A stretch of DNA of 6,592 nucleotides from Thermoplasmatales archaeon (GCA_023140035.1 JAGLML010000058.1:1-6592); one strand, 5' to 3'. Shown: positions 1 through 5,680, counted from the stretch's first letter. Notes: generated by a model not told the origin, from the letters alone. Translations and numbers: made by a program.

Positions 1-1049
1 TTAAGTACTGCTACTTCAGAAGTTTCTTTGAGTCCATTGTTCCCCATCAATAAGATGTAAATATATGCCTTTAGCAGTACTGAAAAATTACCATAAAATG
101 CTTTAATCTTTCCAATAGATTCATGATAATCATAATTAAAGTGATATTTATCGTTCTTTTTTACTATCCTAGGAACTGGAAGAAATCGTTCAAATTTCTT
201 TTTCACCCCAATTGGACCAGCTCCAGGCCCCCCCCCACCATGTGGTGTCGAAAAGGTCTTATGGAGATTGAGATGTACGATGTCAAATCCCATATCACCT
301 GGTCTTGCTTTACCCATTATAGCATTTATATTCGCACCATCATAGTACAACAATGCACCTGCATCATGCACCATTTTTGATATCTTTAATATATCAAATT
401 CGAAAATACCTAAGGTGTTTGGATTTGTAAGCATGAAACAAGCTGTTTTATCAGAGAGTGTTTTATCTAAGATTTCTAGATCAACTGTCCCTTCTTTTGT
501 TGAAGGGATTTCTATAATTTTATATCCGGCCATAGTAGCACTAGCAGGATTTGTACCATGCGATGTGTCTGGTAAAATAATCTCATTTCTATCAAAATCT
601 TTATTGAAATCATGATATGTCTTTGCTAAAAGCAAACCAGTAAATTCGCCCTGGGCACCAGCTGCGGGTTGAAGAGTAAAACTATGCATGCCTGTTATTT
701 CGCATAACATCTGTTCTAGCTCATAGAGTATTTGAAGATTTCCTTGAATAGTAGATTCATCTTGACAAGGGTGTGTCATAGCAAAACTGTCCCATCTGCT
801 AATTTCTTCACATATCTTAGGATTATATTTCATAGTACAGGAACCAAGCGGATAAATTCCTGATTCAATTCCATAATTCATTTGACTCAATCGTAAGAAA
901 TGTCTAATAATCTGGATTTCATCGAGATCAGGAATGTTCACCCTTTCTTTTCTTTGAAGAGATAAAGGCAATACTTTTTCGGGCTTATCATTACTTTTGC
1001 CCTCTAGTTCTATTAGTAAAGGTTCATCGTATATTGCACTTCTGTACAT
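1..1049 (-). CDS. gcvPB: Glycine dehydrogenase (decarboxylating) subunit 2, C-terminal part missing at window edge
   Basis: This is the PLP-carrying subunit of the two-part P-protein of the glycine cleavage system, which decarboxylates glycine and passes the aminomethyl group to the lipoyl arm of H-protein in the cytoplasm. Reading from ATG at 1047-1049 gives 349 intact residues before the window ends; the family is usually around 480-500 residues, so the C-terminal part lies outside. Family motifs seen: PLGSCTMKYNP at residues 67-77, QPAAGAQGE at 127-135, DTSHGTNPASA from 161, TNPNTLGIFE at 208-217, YYDGAN at 235-240 and HKTFSTPHGGGGPGAGP at 263-279. Lys264 in that last motif is the expected PLP Schiff-base lysine. 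The start overlaps the gcvPA stop as TAATG, and AAGGAG (1058-1063) lies 8 bases upstream, so the two subunits are probably translationally coupled. Confidence 0.96.
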   Translation of the reverse strand, partial: MYRSAIYDEPLLIELEGKSNDKPEKVLPLSLQRKERVNIPDLDEIQIIRHFLRLSQMNYGIESGIYPLGSCTMKYNPKICEEISRWDSFAMTHPCQDESTIQGNLQILYELEQMLCEITGMHSFTLQPAAGAQGEFTGLLLAKTYHDFNKDFDRNEIILPDTSHGTNPASATMAGYKIIEIPSTKEGTVDLEILDKTLSDKTACFMLTNPNTLGIFEFDILKISKMVHDAGALLYYDGANINAIMGKARPGDMGFDIVHLNLHKTFSTPHGGGGPGAGPIGVKKKFERFLPVPRIVKKNDKYHFNYDYHESIGKIKAFYGNFSVLLKAYIYILLMGNNGLKETSEVAVL

Positions 1050-2389
1050 TATTCACACTCCTTAAGTACAGAAACAAGTTTTTTAATGCTCTCATTATTG
1101 TGCATCTCTGTTATACCAAAAAGCATACAATTTTTTAGTTCAGGATGCAAACTATCCAAGATTATGCCGCCTTGGATATTTTCACTTAACAGTTTTTTGT
1201 TTAGTTTGTGTGCATCGGGGCATTTTATTACAAACTCGTTGAAATGGACTCCGCTAAAAACTTTTTCAAATCCATTTATTGAAGTAATTTTTTTTGCTAG
1301 TTGTTGTCCTTTCTCAAAATTGATTTTGCTAAGTTGTTCCAAGCCTTTGCTTCCAAGCAATGAAAGATAAGTTACAGCAGCAAGAGCGCATAATCCTTCG
1401 TTTGTACAAATATTGCTTGTAGCTCTCCCTCTTCTAATATGTTGTTCCCTTGTTTGCAAGGTCATGCAGAACGCTCTTTTCCCCTCTTTATCTTTAGTTA
1501 ATCCTATGATGCGTCCAGGGACCTGGCGTAGAAATTCGTTCCTACATGCAAAGATACCTAACGTGGAGCCGCCAAAGTCCACAGGATTTCCGAGACTCCT
1601 CCCTTCACCAATGACAATATCTGCACCATATTCACCTGGACCTTTTGTAATGCCTAGTGATATTGGATCAACGCCAACGACAAATACCGATTGTTTTTCT
1701 TTTACGATTGTGCTAATCTCATCCACTTCATCTTCAAAAACACCAAAAAAATTCGGGCTTTCAATATACATTCCAGCAGTATCATCATTGATATTCTTCT
1801 TTAAATCATCCAAATCGATTTTGCCTGTTTTCCTATTGTATGCTATCTCTTTAACTTTAATTCCCGCCCCTTTTGTATAAATTTTTAAGACGCATCTTTT
1901 GTCCCAAGATATATTGCTAGGAACAACAAATGTTTTTTTCTTGTTAATGCGAGTGCACATTAATGCTGCTTCACCCAGGGCAGTCGCACCGTCATATACT
2001 GAAGCATTTGCTATATCCATGCTAGTGATCTCAGCAATCATACTTTGATATTCGAACATTGCTTGCAAAAAGCCCTGTGATGCTTCCGGTTGATACGGTG
2101 TATATGAAGTATAGAATTCTGATCTAGAGATGATTGATTTTACAGCTGCAGGTATGTAGTGAGATTTGATCCCTCCTCCTAAAAAGTTAGGCATTTCAAG
2201 AAAAGATTTGTTCTTTTTTCCCAATTTTCTCAACTTTTCTTCTACTTCTTGTTGGGATAAACCATCTTGAAGATTGAGATTCTTTATTCTGATCTGTTTG
2301 GGTATATCAGAAAATAAACTGTCAATATCAGTTATTCCTATCTCCTTAAGCATGCTGTTTTTAATGGCAGAATTAGGAATGAATTTCAT
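1049..2389 (-). CDS. gcvPA: Glycine dehydrogenase (decarboxylating) subunit 1
   Basis: This is the partner subunit of GcvPB; the two form the glycine decarboxylase of the glycine cleavage system. The 446-residue length is normal for the family. Typical motifs are present: an N-terminal FLGGG-like turn near 69-73, EFYTSYTPYQPEASQG at 91-106, VYDGATALGEA at 131-141, SPNFFG at 211-216, GEGRSLGNPVDFGG at 261-274, PGRIIG at 291-296, and REQHIRRGRATSNICTNEGL at 314-333. As usual for this subunit, the PLP lysine is carried by GcvPB. The ATG start has only a weak AGGGA-like element just upstream. The region ahead of position -32 relative to the start is now the end of an inserted integrase gene, which runs in the same direction and stops 29 bases upstream. 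Read-through from the integrase operon could therefore reach gcvPA (inference). Confidence 0.97.
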   Translation of the reverse strand: MKFIPNSAIKNSMLKEIGITDIDSLFSDIPKQIRIKNLNLQDGLSQQEVEEKLRKLGKKNKSFLEMPNFLGGGIKSHYIPAAVKSIISRSEFYTSYTPYQPEASQGFLQAMFEYQSMIAEITSMDIANASVYDGATALGEAALMCTRINKKKTFVVPSNISWDKRCVLKIYTKGAGIKVKEIAYNRKTGKIDLDDLKKNINDDTAGMYIESPNFFGVFEDEVDEISTIVKEKQSVFVVGVDPISLGITKGPGEYGADIVIGEGRSLGNPVDFGGSTLGIFACRNEFLRQVPGRIIGLTKDKEGKRAFCMTLQTREQHIRRGRATSNICTNEGLCALAAVTYLSLLGSKGLEQLSKINFEKGQQLAKKITSINGFEKVFSGVHFNEFVIKCPDAHKLNKKLLSENIQGGIILDSLHPELKNCMLFGITEMHNNESIKKLVSVLKECE

Positions 2390-2393
2390 AAAG

Positions 2394-2404
2394 TCCCTGA
2401 GGGA
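2394..2404. promoter_or_regulatory. Small palindrome ahead of gcvPA
   Basis: TCCCTGAGGGA reads as five-base inverted arms around one central base, and ends 5 bases before the gcvPA ATG. It could be an operator or part of a start-proximal RNA hairpin. It is short enough to be chance, and no regulator is identified. Confidence 0.25.
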
Positions 2405-2418
2405 TAAACAGTGTTACC

Positions 2419-3318
2419 TTAAAGAAACTTATCATAGTTTATCTTGCGTTTTCTTTTATTTCCGTCCCTTTTATCCTCGAATAAACTAAGATAATTTTTT
2501 ATATCCTGTTCATTGATGCGGTTGTATTTCATTGTTGTTTCTAGCTTGGTGTGTCCCGCTTGTAGTTGTATTATCTTCGGGTCTGGGCATTCCTTGAGTT
2601 GTCGGCTTATGCTCGTTCTTTTAACTAAGTAATTTGTCGGTTTTTCCCCGTTTGGTAGTTCCACTCTAGAATACATCATTACTTCTTTGATTATCCTGCT
2701 AATCATACATTTGCTTGTAAGATGGTTTCCCTTGTCTTTGCCGTAATAATGGAGTATCAGATATTCGCTATCTTGTTTTGTACTCGGTATTGGTCTTATT
2801 TTCAAGTATTCGTCCCATGCATTTTGTAGCCGTTCTGTCATTATACATTGTTTAATCCCTGTTTTACCATCGTATTTCAGTATCTCTCCGTATCTATCCT
2901 TGAGTTTCAGGTTTTGTATTTCACTTGGTCTGCGTATAGTATCATATTCTAGGTAGAATATAAGCTGGTGTAACGGCGATAATGTTTCAATGGTATCAAG
3001 TATCTTCTGTGTCTCTATTTCGTTTAGTGCTTGTTTCCCTGCGTCTATCGGCGTTATCTTCGGTAGTTGTAGGTCGTTTCGTCCCACCCATTTAAAGAAG
3101 TTTTGTGTACTCCAGAATTTTAAGGACAGTGTGTTTCGCTTGCAGTAACCATAGCAGTAGTGTATGTATCGGTTTATGTCCTCCTGTGTTATCTGTTCAA
3201 GTGGTTTGTTTATCCATTCTAGGCATAATCTTGGGTGGCTTTCGTAGATGTGGCGTGTCTTGTTTTTCTGGTAGTTCCCCCAAACAAAATCCTTATATTC
3301 TTGTAGGATTTCGTTCAT
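2419..3318 (-). CDS. Tyrosine recombinase (integrase) of the element
   Basis: This 299-residue site-specific recombinase most likely inserts and excises the element at the flanking 17-base repeats. An N-terminal core-binding-like region (about residues 5-85) precedes a catalytic domain. Box I is DTIRRPSEI with Arg130 and Glu133; a candidate beta-hairpin lysine is Lys152; GHT is at 255-257; and the nucleophile is Tyr265 in TTMKYNR. Box II is unusual: where most relatives have HxLRH, this protein has Y-L-V-K-R-T (230-235), so Lys233 and Arg234 stand at the Arg/His positions. ATG at 3316-3318 overlaps the preceding stop as ATGA, with GAGGTGAT 6 bases upstream. The stop codon is partly chromosomal DNA, so the reading frame would be longer in the excised circle. 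The basic tail NKRKRK (287-292) may contact DNA. The family call is firm; the activity is inferred. Confidence 0.9.
   Translation of the reverse strand: MNEILQEYKDFVWGNYQKNKTRHIYESHPRLCLEWINKPLEQITQEDINRYIHYCYGYCKRNTLSLKFWSTQNFFKWVGRNDLQLPKITPIDAGKQALNEIETQKILDTIETLSPLHQLIFYLEYDTIRRPSEIQNLKLKDRYGEILKYDGKTGIKQCIMTERLQNAWDEYLKIRPIPSTKQDSEYLILHYYGKDKGNHLTSKCMISRIIKEVMMYSRVELPNGEKPTNYLVKRTSISRQLKECPDPKIIQLQAGHTKLETTMKYNRINEQDIKNYLSLFEDKRDGNKRKRKINYDKFL
2421..2437. repeat. Left attachment-site core (attL)
   Basis: AAAGAAACTTATCATAG is identical to 6058-6074. It encodes the last residues of the integrase (Y-D-K-F-L) on the minus strand and supplies the first base of that gene's TAA stop; the other two stop bases, 2419-2420, lie outside the core. 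The core sits 32-48 bases upstream of the gcvPA start. Confidence 0.8.
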
Positions 3319-3512
3319 TGGTACATCACCTCATCATGTGAAATGATGTGTGTTTTTCTAGCGTGGGGTGTATCGTCAAGCAGTCTTAAAATGATTTCCC
3401 TATCGATTCTTTTTTTCGGTGGCAACCCGTATTTTTTCAGGTGTTTGTTCTGCATTTCCAATAGTTGTTTGTCTGTGTATTTCTTGTTCTTATGAGACCA
3501 TTGAACTATCAC
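3315..3512 (-). CDS. Small basic protein in the integrase operon, function unknown
   Basis: This is a 65-residue protein I do not recognise. It starts at GTG (3510-3512) with a strong GGAGGT site 6 bases upstream, and its stop overlaps the integrase start as ATGA, so the pair is very likely co-translated. It is basic (14 Lys/Arg against 8 Asp/Glu) with five histidines, a predicted helical stretch from about residues 14-29 (KQLLEMQNKHLKKY), a PPKKR turn, and a second helix at about 37-46. Size, charge and position would suit a recombination directionality factor or a DNA-binding regulator of the integrase, but no named domain is visible and this role is inference. Confidence 0.8.
   Translation of the reverse strand: MIVQWSHKNKKYTDKQLLEMQNKHLKKYGLPPKKRIDREIILRLLDDTPHARKTHIISHDEVMYQ
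3325..3332 (-). promoter_or_regulatory. Ribosome binding site of the integrase
   Basis: On the minus strand this reads GAGGTGAT, a near-complete match to the archaeal anti-Shine-Dalgarno sequence, 6 bases before the ATG at 3318. It lies inside the end of the upstream small gene, which supports coupled translation. Confidence 0.75.
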
Positions 3513-3518
3513 GATGTT

Positions 3519-3524
3519 ACCTCC
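3519..3524 (-). promoter_or_regulatory. Ribosome binding site that fixes the GTG start at 3512
   Basis: On the minus strand this reads GGAGGT, 6 bases before GTG. It makes the GTG at 3510-3512 the clear start of the small basic protein despite the non-ATG codon. It lies just 3' of the leader hairpin, so the hairpin could affect access to it. Confidence 0.8.
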
Positions 3525-3537
3525 ATTGAAAGGTGGC

Positions 3538-3606
3538 GGGAGGCCATTTCAGAAGAAATAGTAATACAAACAGACAAAGTAATTTCTATTGAAGAAACGG
3601 CCTCCC
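3538..3606 (-). promoter_or_regulatory. Leader hairpin ahead of the integrase operon
   Basis: The arms 3594-3606 and 3538-3550 are inverted repeats. In minus-strand RNA the 5' arm GGGAGGCCGUUUC pairs with GAAAUGGCCUCCC over all 13 positions, the ninth being a G.U wobble; the loop is 43 bases. The 3' arm ends 13 bases before the GGAGGT site. A TATA-like box at 3635-3642 would place the RNA start near the 5' arm. The structure could protect the 5' end or modulate translation; alternatively it is a DNA site for a protein. Confidence 0.55.
3568..3582. repeat. Direct repeat copy 1 (AAACAGACAAAGTAA)
   Basis: This 15-base sequence recurs at 3717-3731 with one change (AAACGGACAAAGTAA). Copy 1 lies in the loop of the leader hairpin. 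The pair brackets the likely promoter of the integrase operon, so it may be a binding site for a regulator or an integrase arm site; chance is possible. Confidence 0.4.
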
Positions 3607-3634
3607 ATTTTGTTTTATTTGTTTCATATAATAC

Positions 3635-3642
3635 ATTAAAAT
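3635..3642 (-). promoter_or_regulatory. Candidate TATA box of the integrase operon
   Basis: On the minus strand this reads ATTTTAAT in a very AT-rich stretch (about 3607-3716). Its centre is about 27 bases upstream of position 3611, so transcription would begin at or just before the leader hairpin. Other AT-rich boxes nearby could serve instead. Confidence 0.4.
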
Positions 3643-3716
3643 TTATTTTATTGTTACAATAGTATACAAAATAGGATAAATTTATTAATAATAACTGCAT
3701 ATGGTTAGGTAAATAT

Positions 3717-3731
3717 AAACGGACAAAGTAA
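3717..3731. repeat. Direct repeat copy 2 (AAACGGACAAAGTAA)
   Basis: It matches 3568-3582 at 14 of 15 bases, 149 bases away, on the far side of the AT-rich promoter-like stretch. The role is unknown. Confidence 0.4.
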
Positions 3732-3901
3732 GACTCCAAAATTAGGAGAATGGTGTAAGAGCTATATCCAGCATGAGGTGGTGAGATAAAATAGGGGTCT
3801 TGCTCACCATAAAAAAGGAAATGTAGATATGGTTCAGAAACCAAAAGTCCTAATGATGGAGGCAACTTTCTGCCGTTTGACTTTTGAAAATTATTGTTTA
3901 G

Positions 3902-4029
3902 ACTCAATTGTTTTGATAATGAGAGGGGGGATTCACAAAAACCGAATAAATTAAAGGGAGCAATTGCCGATTGAGTTGCCCTCTCTGGCAATTGTCCTCC
4001 CATACCCGATTGAGATAGAATTCTCTCAA
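3902..4029. repeat. Inverted-repeat cluster with pseudoknot potential
   Basis: GGGAGCAATTGCC (3956-3968) pairs with GGCAATTGTCCTCCC (3987-4001) with a two-base bulge. The 18-base loop (3969-3986) contains ATTGAGT (3970-3976), complementary to ACTCAAT at 3902-3908, and CCCTCTC (3979-3985), complementary to GAGAGGG at 3921-3927. CCGATTGAG is repeated directly at 3967-3975 and 4006-4014. TTGAGA (4010-4015) forms a further hairpin with TCTCAA (4024-4029). These crossing complements suit a folded RNA or an origin-like DNA region. Confidence 0.45.
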
Positions 4030-4135
4030 ACGATACATTTATTTTAATCATTTTTTGGTTTAAATAATTTGTGTCGATGCTAGTATTTTCATCTGATGTT
4101 GTTGTATTCAACTCAGATAGTAATAATGAAATTAA

Positions 4136-4143
4136 TTTAATAT
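4136..4143 (+). promoter_or_regulatory. TATA box of the four-helix membrane protein
   Basis: TTTAATAT lies with its centre about 22 bases upstream of the ATG at 4162, in an AT-rich stretch. No Shine-Dalgarno site precedes that ATG, so a leaderless or very short-leader transcript is likely. Confidence 0.5.
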
Positions 4144-4161
4144 TAAACGGTGTTGATAAAA

Positions 4162-4506
4162 ATGAGTTTAACTCCAGATAAACAACTGATGGTTTATGCT
4201 GTTGGTTTAATCCTTGGTTTAATGATAGGTATTGCATTTTATCTAAACGTAGAACTAGGTGTAAACATGAGTCTAATAGCATTTGGAACGATTCAACTTT
4301 TGTTTTTAGTAGGGAACTTCGTGATTTTCGGTAAATACTTGGATAAAAGTTTTGTTGCAATAATCGGTATTCTTTCATTGGTAACAGCTTTTTTCGGGAC
4401 ATATCTCATCGATGAACTAATCTTTTCAATAATCTATGCAGGGGTAATCTGCATAATTTTACTGGCAATTTATCTTCATGTCGAAGGGTATAACCAAAGA
4501 TATTAG
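4162..4506 (+). CDS. Four-helix small membrane protein, function unknown
   Basis: This 114-residue, very hydrophobic protein has four predicted membrane segments at about residues 10-28, 36-57, 64-82 and 85-106, joined by short charged turns (GKYLDKS, LIDE) and ending VEGYNQRY. No signal peptide or known domain is seen. ATG at 4162 is preferred over the in-frame GTG (4150) and TTG (4153), because a TATA-like box sits at leaderless distance and no ribosome site precedes the earlier codons. Codon use is typical of a real gene, rich in GTT, GGT, GCA and ATT. The last 101 bases overlap the convergent gene on the other strand, so the two mRNAs would be complementary at their 3' ends. Small membrane proteins like this are common cargo of archaeal mobile elements; no function can be assigned. 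Confidence 0.85.
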   Translation: MSLTPDKQLMVYAVGLILGLMIGIAFYLNVELGVNMSLIAFGTIQLLFLVGNFVIFGKYLDKSFVAIIGILSLVTAFFGTYLIDELIFSIIYAGVICIILLAIYLHVEGYNQRY

Positions 4507-4726
4507 CGTTCAAAACCAAGAGAGTGATAACTGCTAAAACCAGAGGGAAAAACAATGAGACTATTGCTATATAGTACTCTTCATTAGTATGAGATGATAG
4601 TGATAGTTGATGACTAAGTATTAAAACTATCTCGGCAAGTGTGATAAAAACAATTGCAAAAAGATTTAGTTTATTACACTTCTGCCTATTTTTTTCAAAT
4701 TTTTCATTAAAAATAAATTTTTTCAC
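4406..4726 (-). CDS. Two-helix small membrane protein with basic tail, function unknown
   Basis: This 106-residue protein starts at GTG (4724-4726) with GGTGGAG (4731-4737) just upstream. It has a basic, Lys/Asn-rich N-terminus (residues 1-20), two membrane segments at about 20-38 and 52-72, and a strongly basic C-terminal tail (about 82-106, containing PVKLCRLPLHRLLKRLVHR). That tail is encoded in the part overlapping the convergent gene, where sequence is constrained by both strands; the protein may have been extended into its neighbour. A hairpin (ACAACC 4741-4746 with GGTTGT 4757-4762) lies immediately upstream of the ribosome site. A TATA-like TTTTTATGTATA on the minus strand at about 4786-4797 could be its promoter. 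No family is recognised. Length and layout leave both ends of this protein in the cytoplasm or both outside. Confidence 0.75.
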   Translation of the reverse strand: MKKFIFNEKFEKNRQKCNKLNLFAIVFITLAEIVLILSHQLSLSSHTNEEYYIAIVSLFFPLVLAVITLLVLNANIFGYTLRHEDKLPVKLCRLPLHRLLKRLVHR

Positions 4727-4730
4727 CTAA

Positions 4731-4737
4731 CTCCACC
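4731..4737 (-). promoter_or_regulatory. Ribosome binding site that fixes the GTG start at 4726
   Basis: GGTGGAG on the minus strand lies 4 bases before the GTG and supports that non-ATG start. The overlapping frame upstream ends with TGA inside the same GTGA. Confidence 0.6.
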
Positions 4738-5227
4738 CCCACAACCCTGTCTGGATGGTTGTTTGTTGCATTTTGAGAATGAGGTTATACATAAAAATAC
4801 CTCTTTCATACCACCCCATAAACTTAGAGAGGGGCTTTGTTTTATAACCTCTTTCGTGGGGGAAAATAGGTTTTGTCGTTCTCTTCTGTTTAACTGAAAT
4901 ATAGCTTCTATTATTATTGGCAAAAGAAATATTATCGGGGAAAATATATGTAATAGGAGAAAATATGTATGTTGTTGTGGGGAAATTTTTATATCCTTGT
5001 AAGCTATCTTTTGTTTTGGTTTGGAATTTTTGAAGAGGGAGACAAAGATTCCAGACTTCCATTCCAGTAGTTTCTCTCTTTTCTCTATATTTTTCTCCAA
5101 GTTTATCTGTATATATTTTCTCTTCGAACCACCTCTTTTTTCTATATCGCCTCCGGATGGTGATGTGTAATTTCTCTCGAATCTCTCGTTTTCCTGTTTG
5201 ATTATCTCTCTTGTTCCTTTGATTCTT

Positions 5228-5235
5228 ATTTAAAT
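5228..5235. promoter_or_regulatory. Symmetric TATA-like box ahead of the two-CW gene
   Basis: ATTTAAAT is a perfect palindrome about 45 bases upstream of the ATG at 5276, giving an RNA start near 5258 and a short leader. Being symmetric, it could in principle also start minus-strand transcription toward 4726. Confidence 0.35.
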
Positions 5236-5275
5236 GACAATAATAAAAAGATAGATTGTGATTCTTACTTTGTTT

Positions 5276-5485
5276 ATGATGACTACTTCCAAAGAAGATG
5301 AACCTAAAAACTGCTGGGACTTCTCGGAATGCCCTAAAGAAACTAGAGATGAATGTAAGGCTTATAAACGAAATCTTGGAAGGGTATGTTGGCTTGTAGG
5401 AGAAAAAATCGAAACAGGATGCTATTGCTATATTAAATATTCTGGTTGTAAAAACTGTCCTTGGTATAAAAAAAACAACCTCTAA
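5276..5485 (+). CDS. Small cysteine-rich two-CW domain protein
   Basis: This 69-residue soluble protein contains eight cysteines (13, 19, 27, 38, 49, 51, 58, 61). The pattern CW-D-F-x-x-C-P (13-20), C-K-A-Y-K-x-N-L-G-R-x-CW (27-39) and a final C-x-x-C-P-W-Y (58-64) resembles the so-called two-CW domain, known as small stand-alone proteins and as parts of signalling proteins in bacteria and archaea. The cysteine pairs suggest a bound metal, zinc or an iron-sulphur centre, but no role is established from the sequence. ATG at 5276 (or the adjacent ATG at 5279) is chosen over GTG 5258, which would only add six hydrophobic residues. There is no clear ribosome site. The gene stands alone on the plus strand, followed by an AT-rich spacer. 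Confidence 0.8.
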   Translation: MMTTSKEDEPKNCWDFSECPKETRDECKAYKRNLGRVCWLVGEKIETGCYCYIKYSGCKNCPWYKKNNL

Positions 5486-5570
5486 TTTTGGAAATCTTCC
5501 CCCGCACCAATATTTTATTTTAGTAATAATATTTATATATGTGAAAGTTATTCTTATTTTATAACTTAGA

Positions 5571-5680
5571 ATAGGGGGCAGGCATTTTTTATAAATATCT
5601 AATCCCCTCTCCAGATGTCTTCCTTCCACCACATGCCCCCTATCTACCCTTATTAACTGATTGATTTTTTTGCCTGTCCC
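5571..5680 (+). repeat. Inverted repeat with two competing right arms
   Basis: ATAGGGGGCA (5571-5580) pairs perfectly with TGCCCCCTAT (5634-5643). Overlapping it, GGGGCAGGCA (5575-5584) can pair with TGCCTGTCCC (5671-5680) over ten positions with one G.U pair in plus-strand RNA. The two pairings exclude each other. The site lies between the two-CW gene and the next promoter, so it may be a 3' UTR switch, terminator element or protein site. Confidence 0.4.

Larger units (their letters stand above)
3607..4135. other. Gene-poor region with many inverted repeats
   Basis: No convincing protein gene was found here. From 3607 to 3716 it is very AT-rich and probably holds the integrase-operon promoter. 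From 3732 to 4030 the base composition is more balanced and short hairpins are dense: CTCC/GGAG around 3734-3748, TGGTGAG (3778-3784) with CTCACCA (3803-3809), TGGTT/AACCA at 3830-3843, and the cluster at 3902-4029 listed separately. A 41-codon frame on the plus strand (3829-3954, ATG to TAA, with a weak AAGGAAA upstream) is open but has no recognisable features. The minus strand is also open in one frame across the whole stretch. Possible roles are a replication origin, a structured RNA, or an unrecognised minus-strand gene. Confidence 0.5.
4727..5275. other. Stretch without a convincing gene, pyrimidine-rich on the plus strand
   Basis: No protein I would call real is found here. Two minus-strand frames are open throughout. 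One is a TTG-started frame of 125 codons (4723-5100) with a hydrophobic stretch YFLLLHIFSPIIFLLPIII, ending in a GTGA overlap with the next gene; it is the best candidate for a missed gene but lacks a ribosome site. Repeats include GAGGTTAT (4781-4788) against ATAACCTC (4844-4851), and ACCTCTTTC twice (4799-4807 and 4847-4855). From about 5070 to 5215 the plus strand carries many CTCTC-type runs, so the minus strand is strongly purine-rich there. Confidence 0.45.

Noticed and set aside
123..615. Plus-strand open frames opposite gcvPB
   Set aside because: They are antisense to the conserved PLP-binding region of gcvPB.
1086..1880. Plus-strand open frames opposite gcvPA
   Set aside because: They are shadows of the strongly conserved gcvPA frame, with no ribosome sites or motifs.
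2421..2437. tRNA gene as integration target
   Set aside because: Neither repeat copy nor its flanks show a T-arm, acceptor stem or CCA-type end. The site lies between two protein genes.
3538..3606. Terminal inverted repeats of a tiny transposable element (MITE-like)
   Set aside because: There is no target-site duplication outside the arms, and the position directly before a ribosome site fits a leader hairpin better.
3829..3954. 41-codon plus-strand frame as a small gene
   Set aside because: It has no composition or motif support and overlaps the inverted-repeat cluster. It is mentioned only in the region description.
3509..4402. 297-codon minus-strand open frame as a gene
   Set aside because: Its first 80 codons are the shadow of the four-helix membrane gene and its end runs through the AT-rich promoter and leader hairpin. 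The middle could be coding but shows no recognisable motif.
4723..5100. 125-codon minus-strand frame with GTGA overlap to the next gene
   Set aside because: It has a TTG start without a ribosome site, a low-complexity end, and competes with another open frame over the same DNA. The GTGA overlap is automatic for that frame, so it adds little support.
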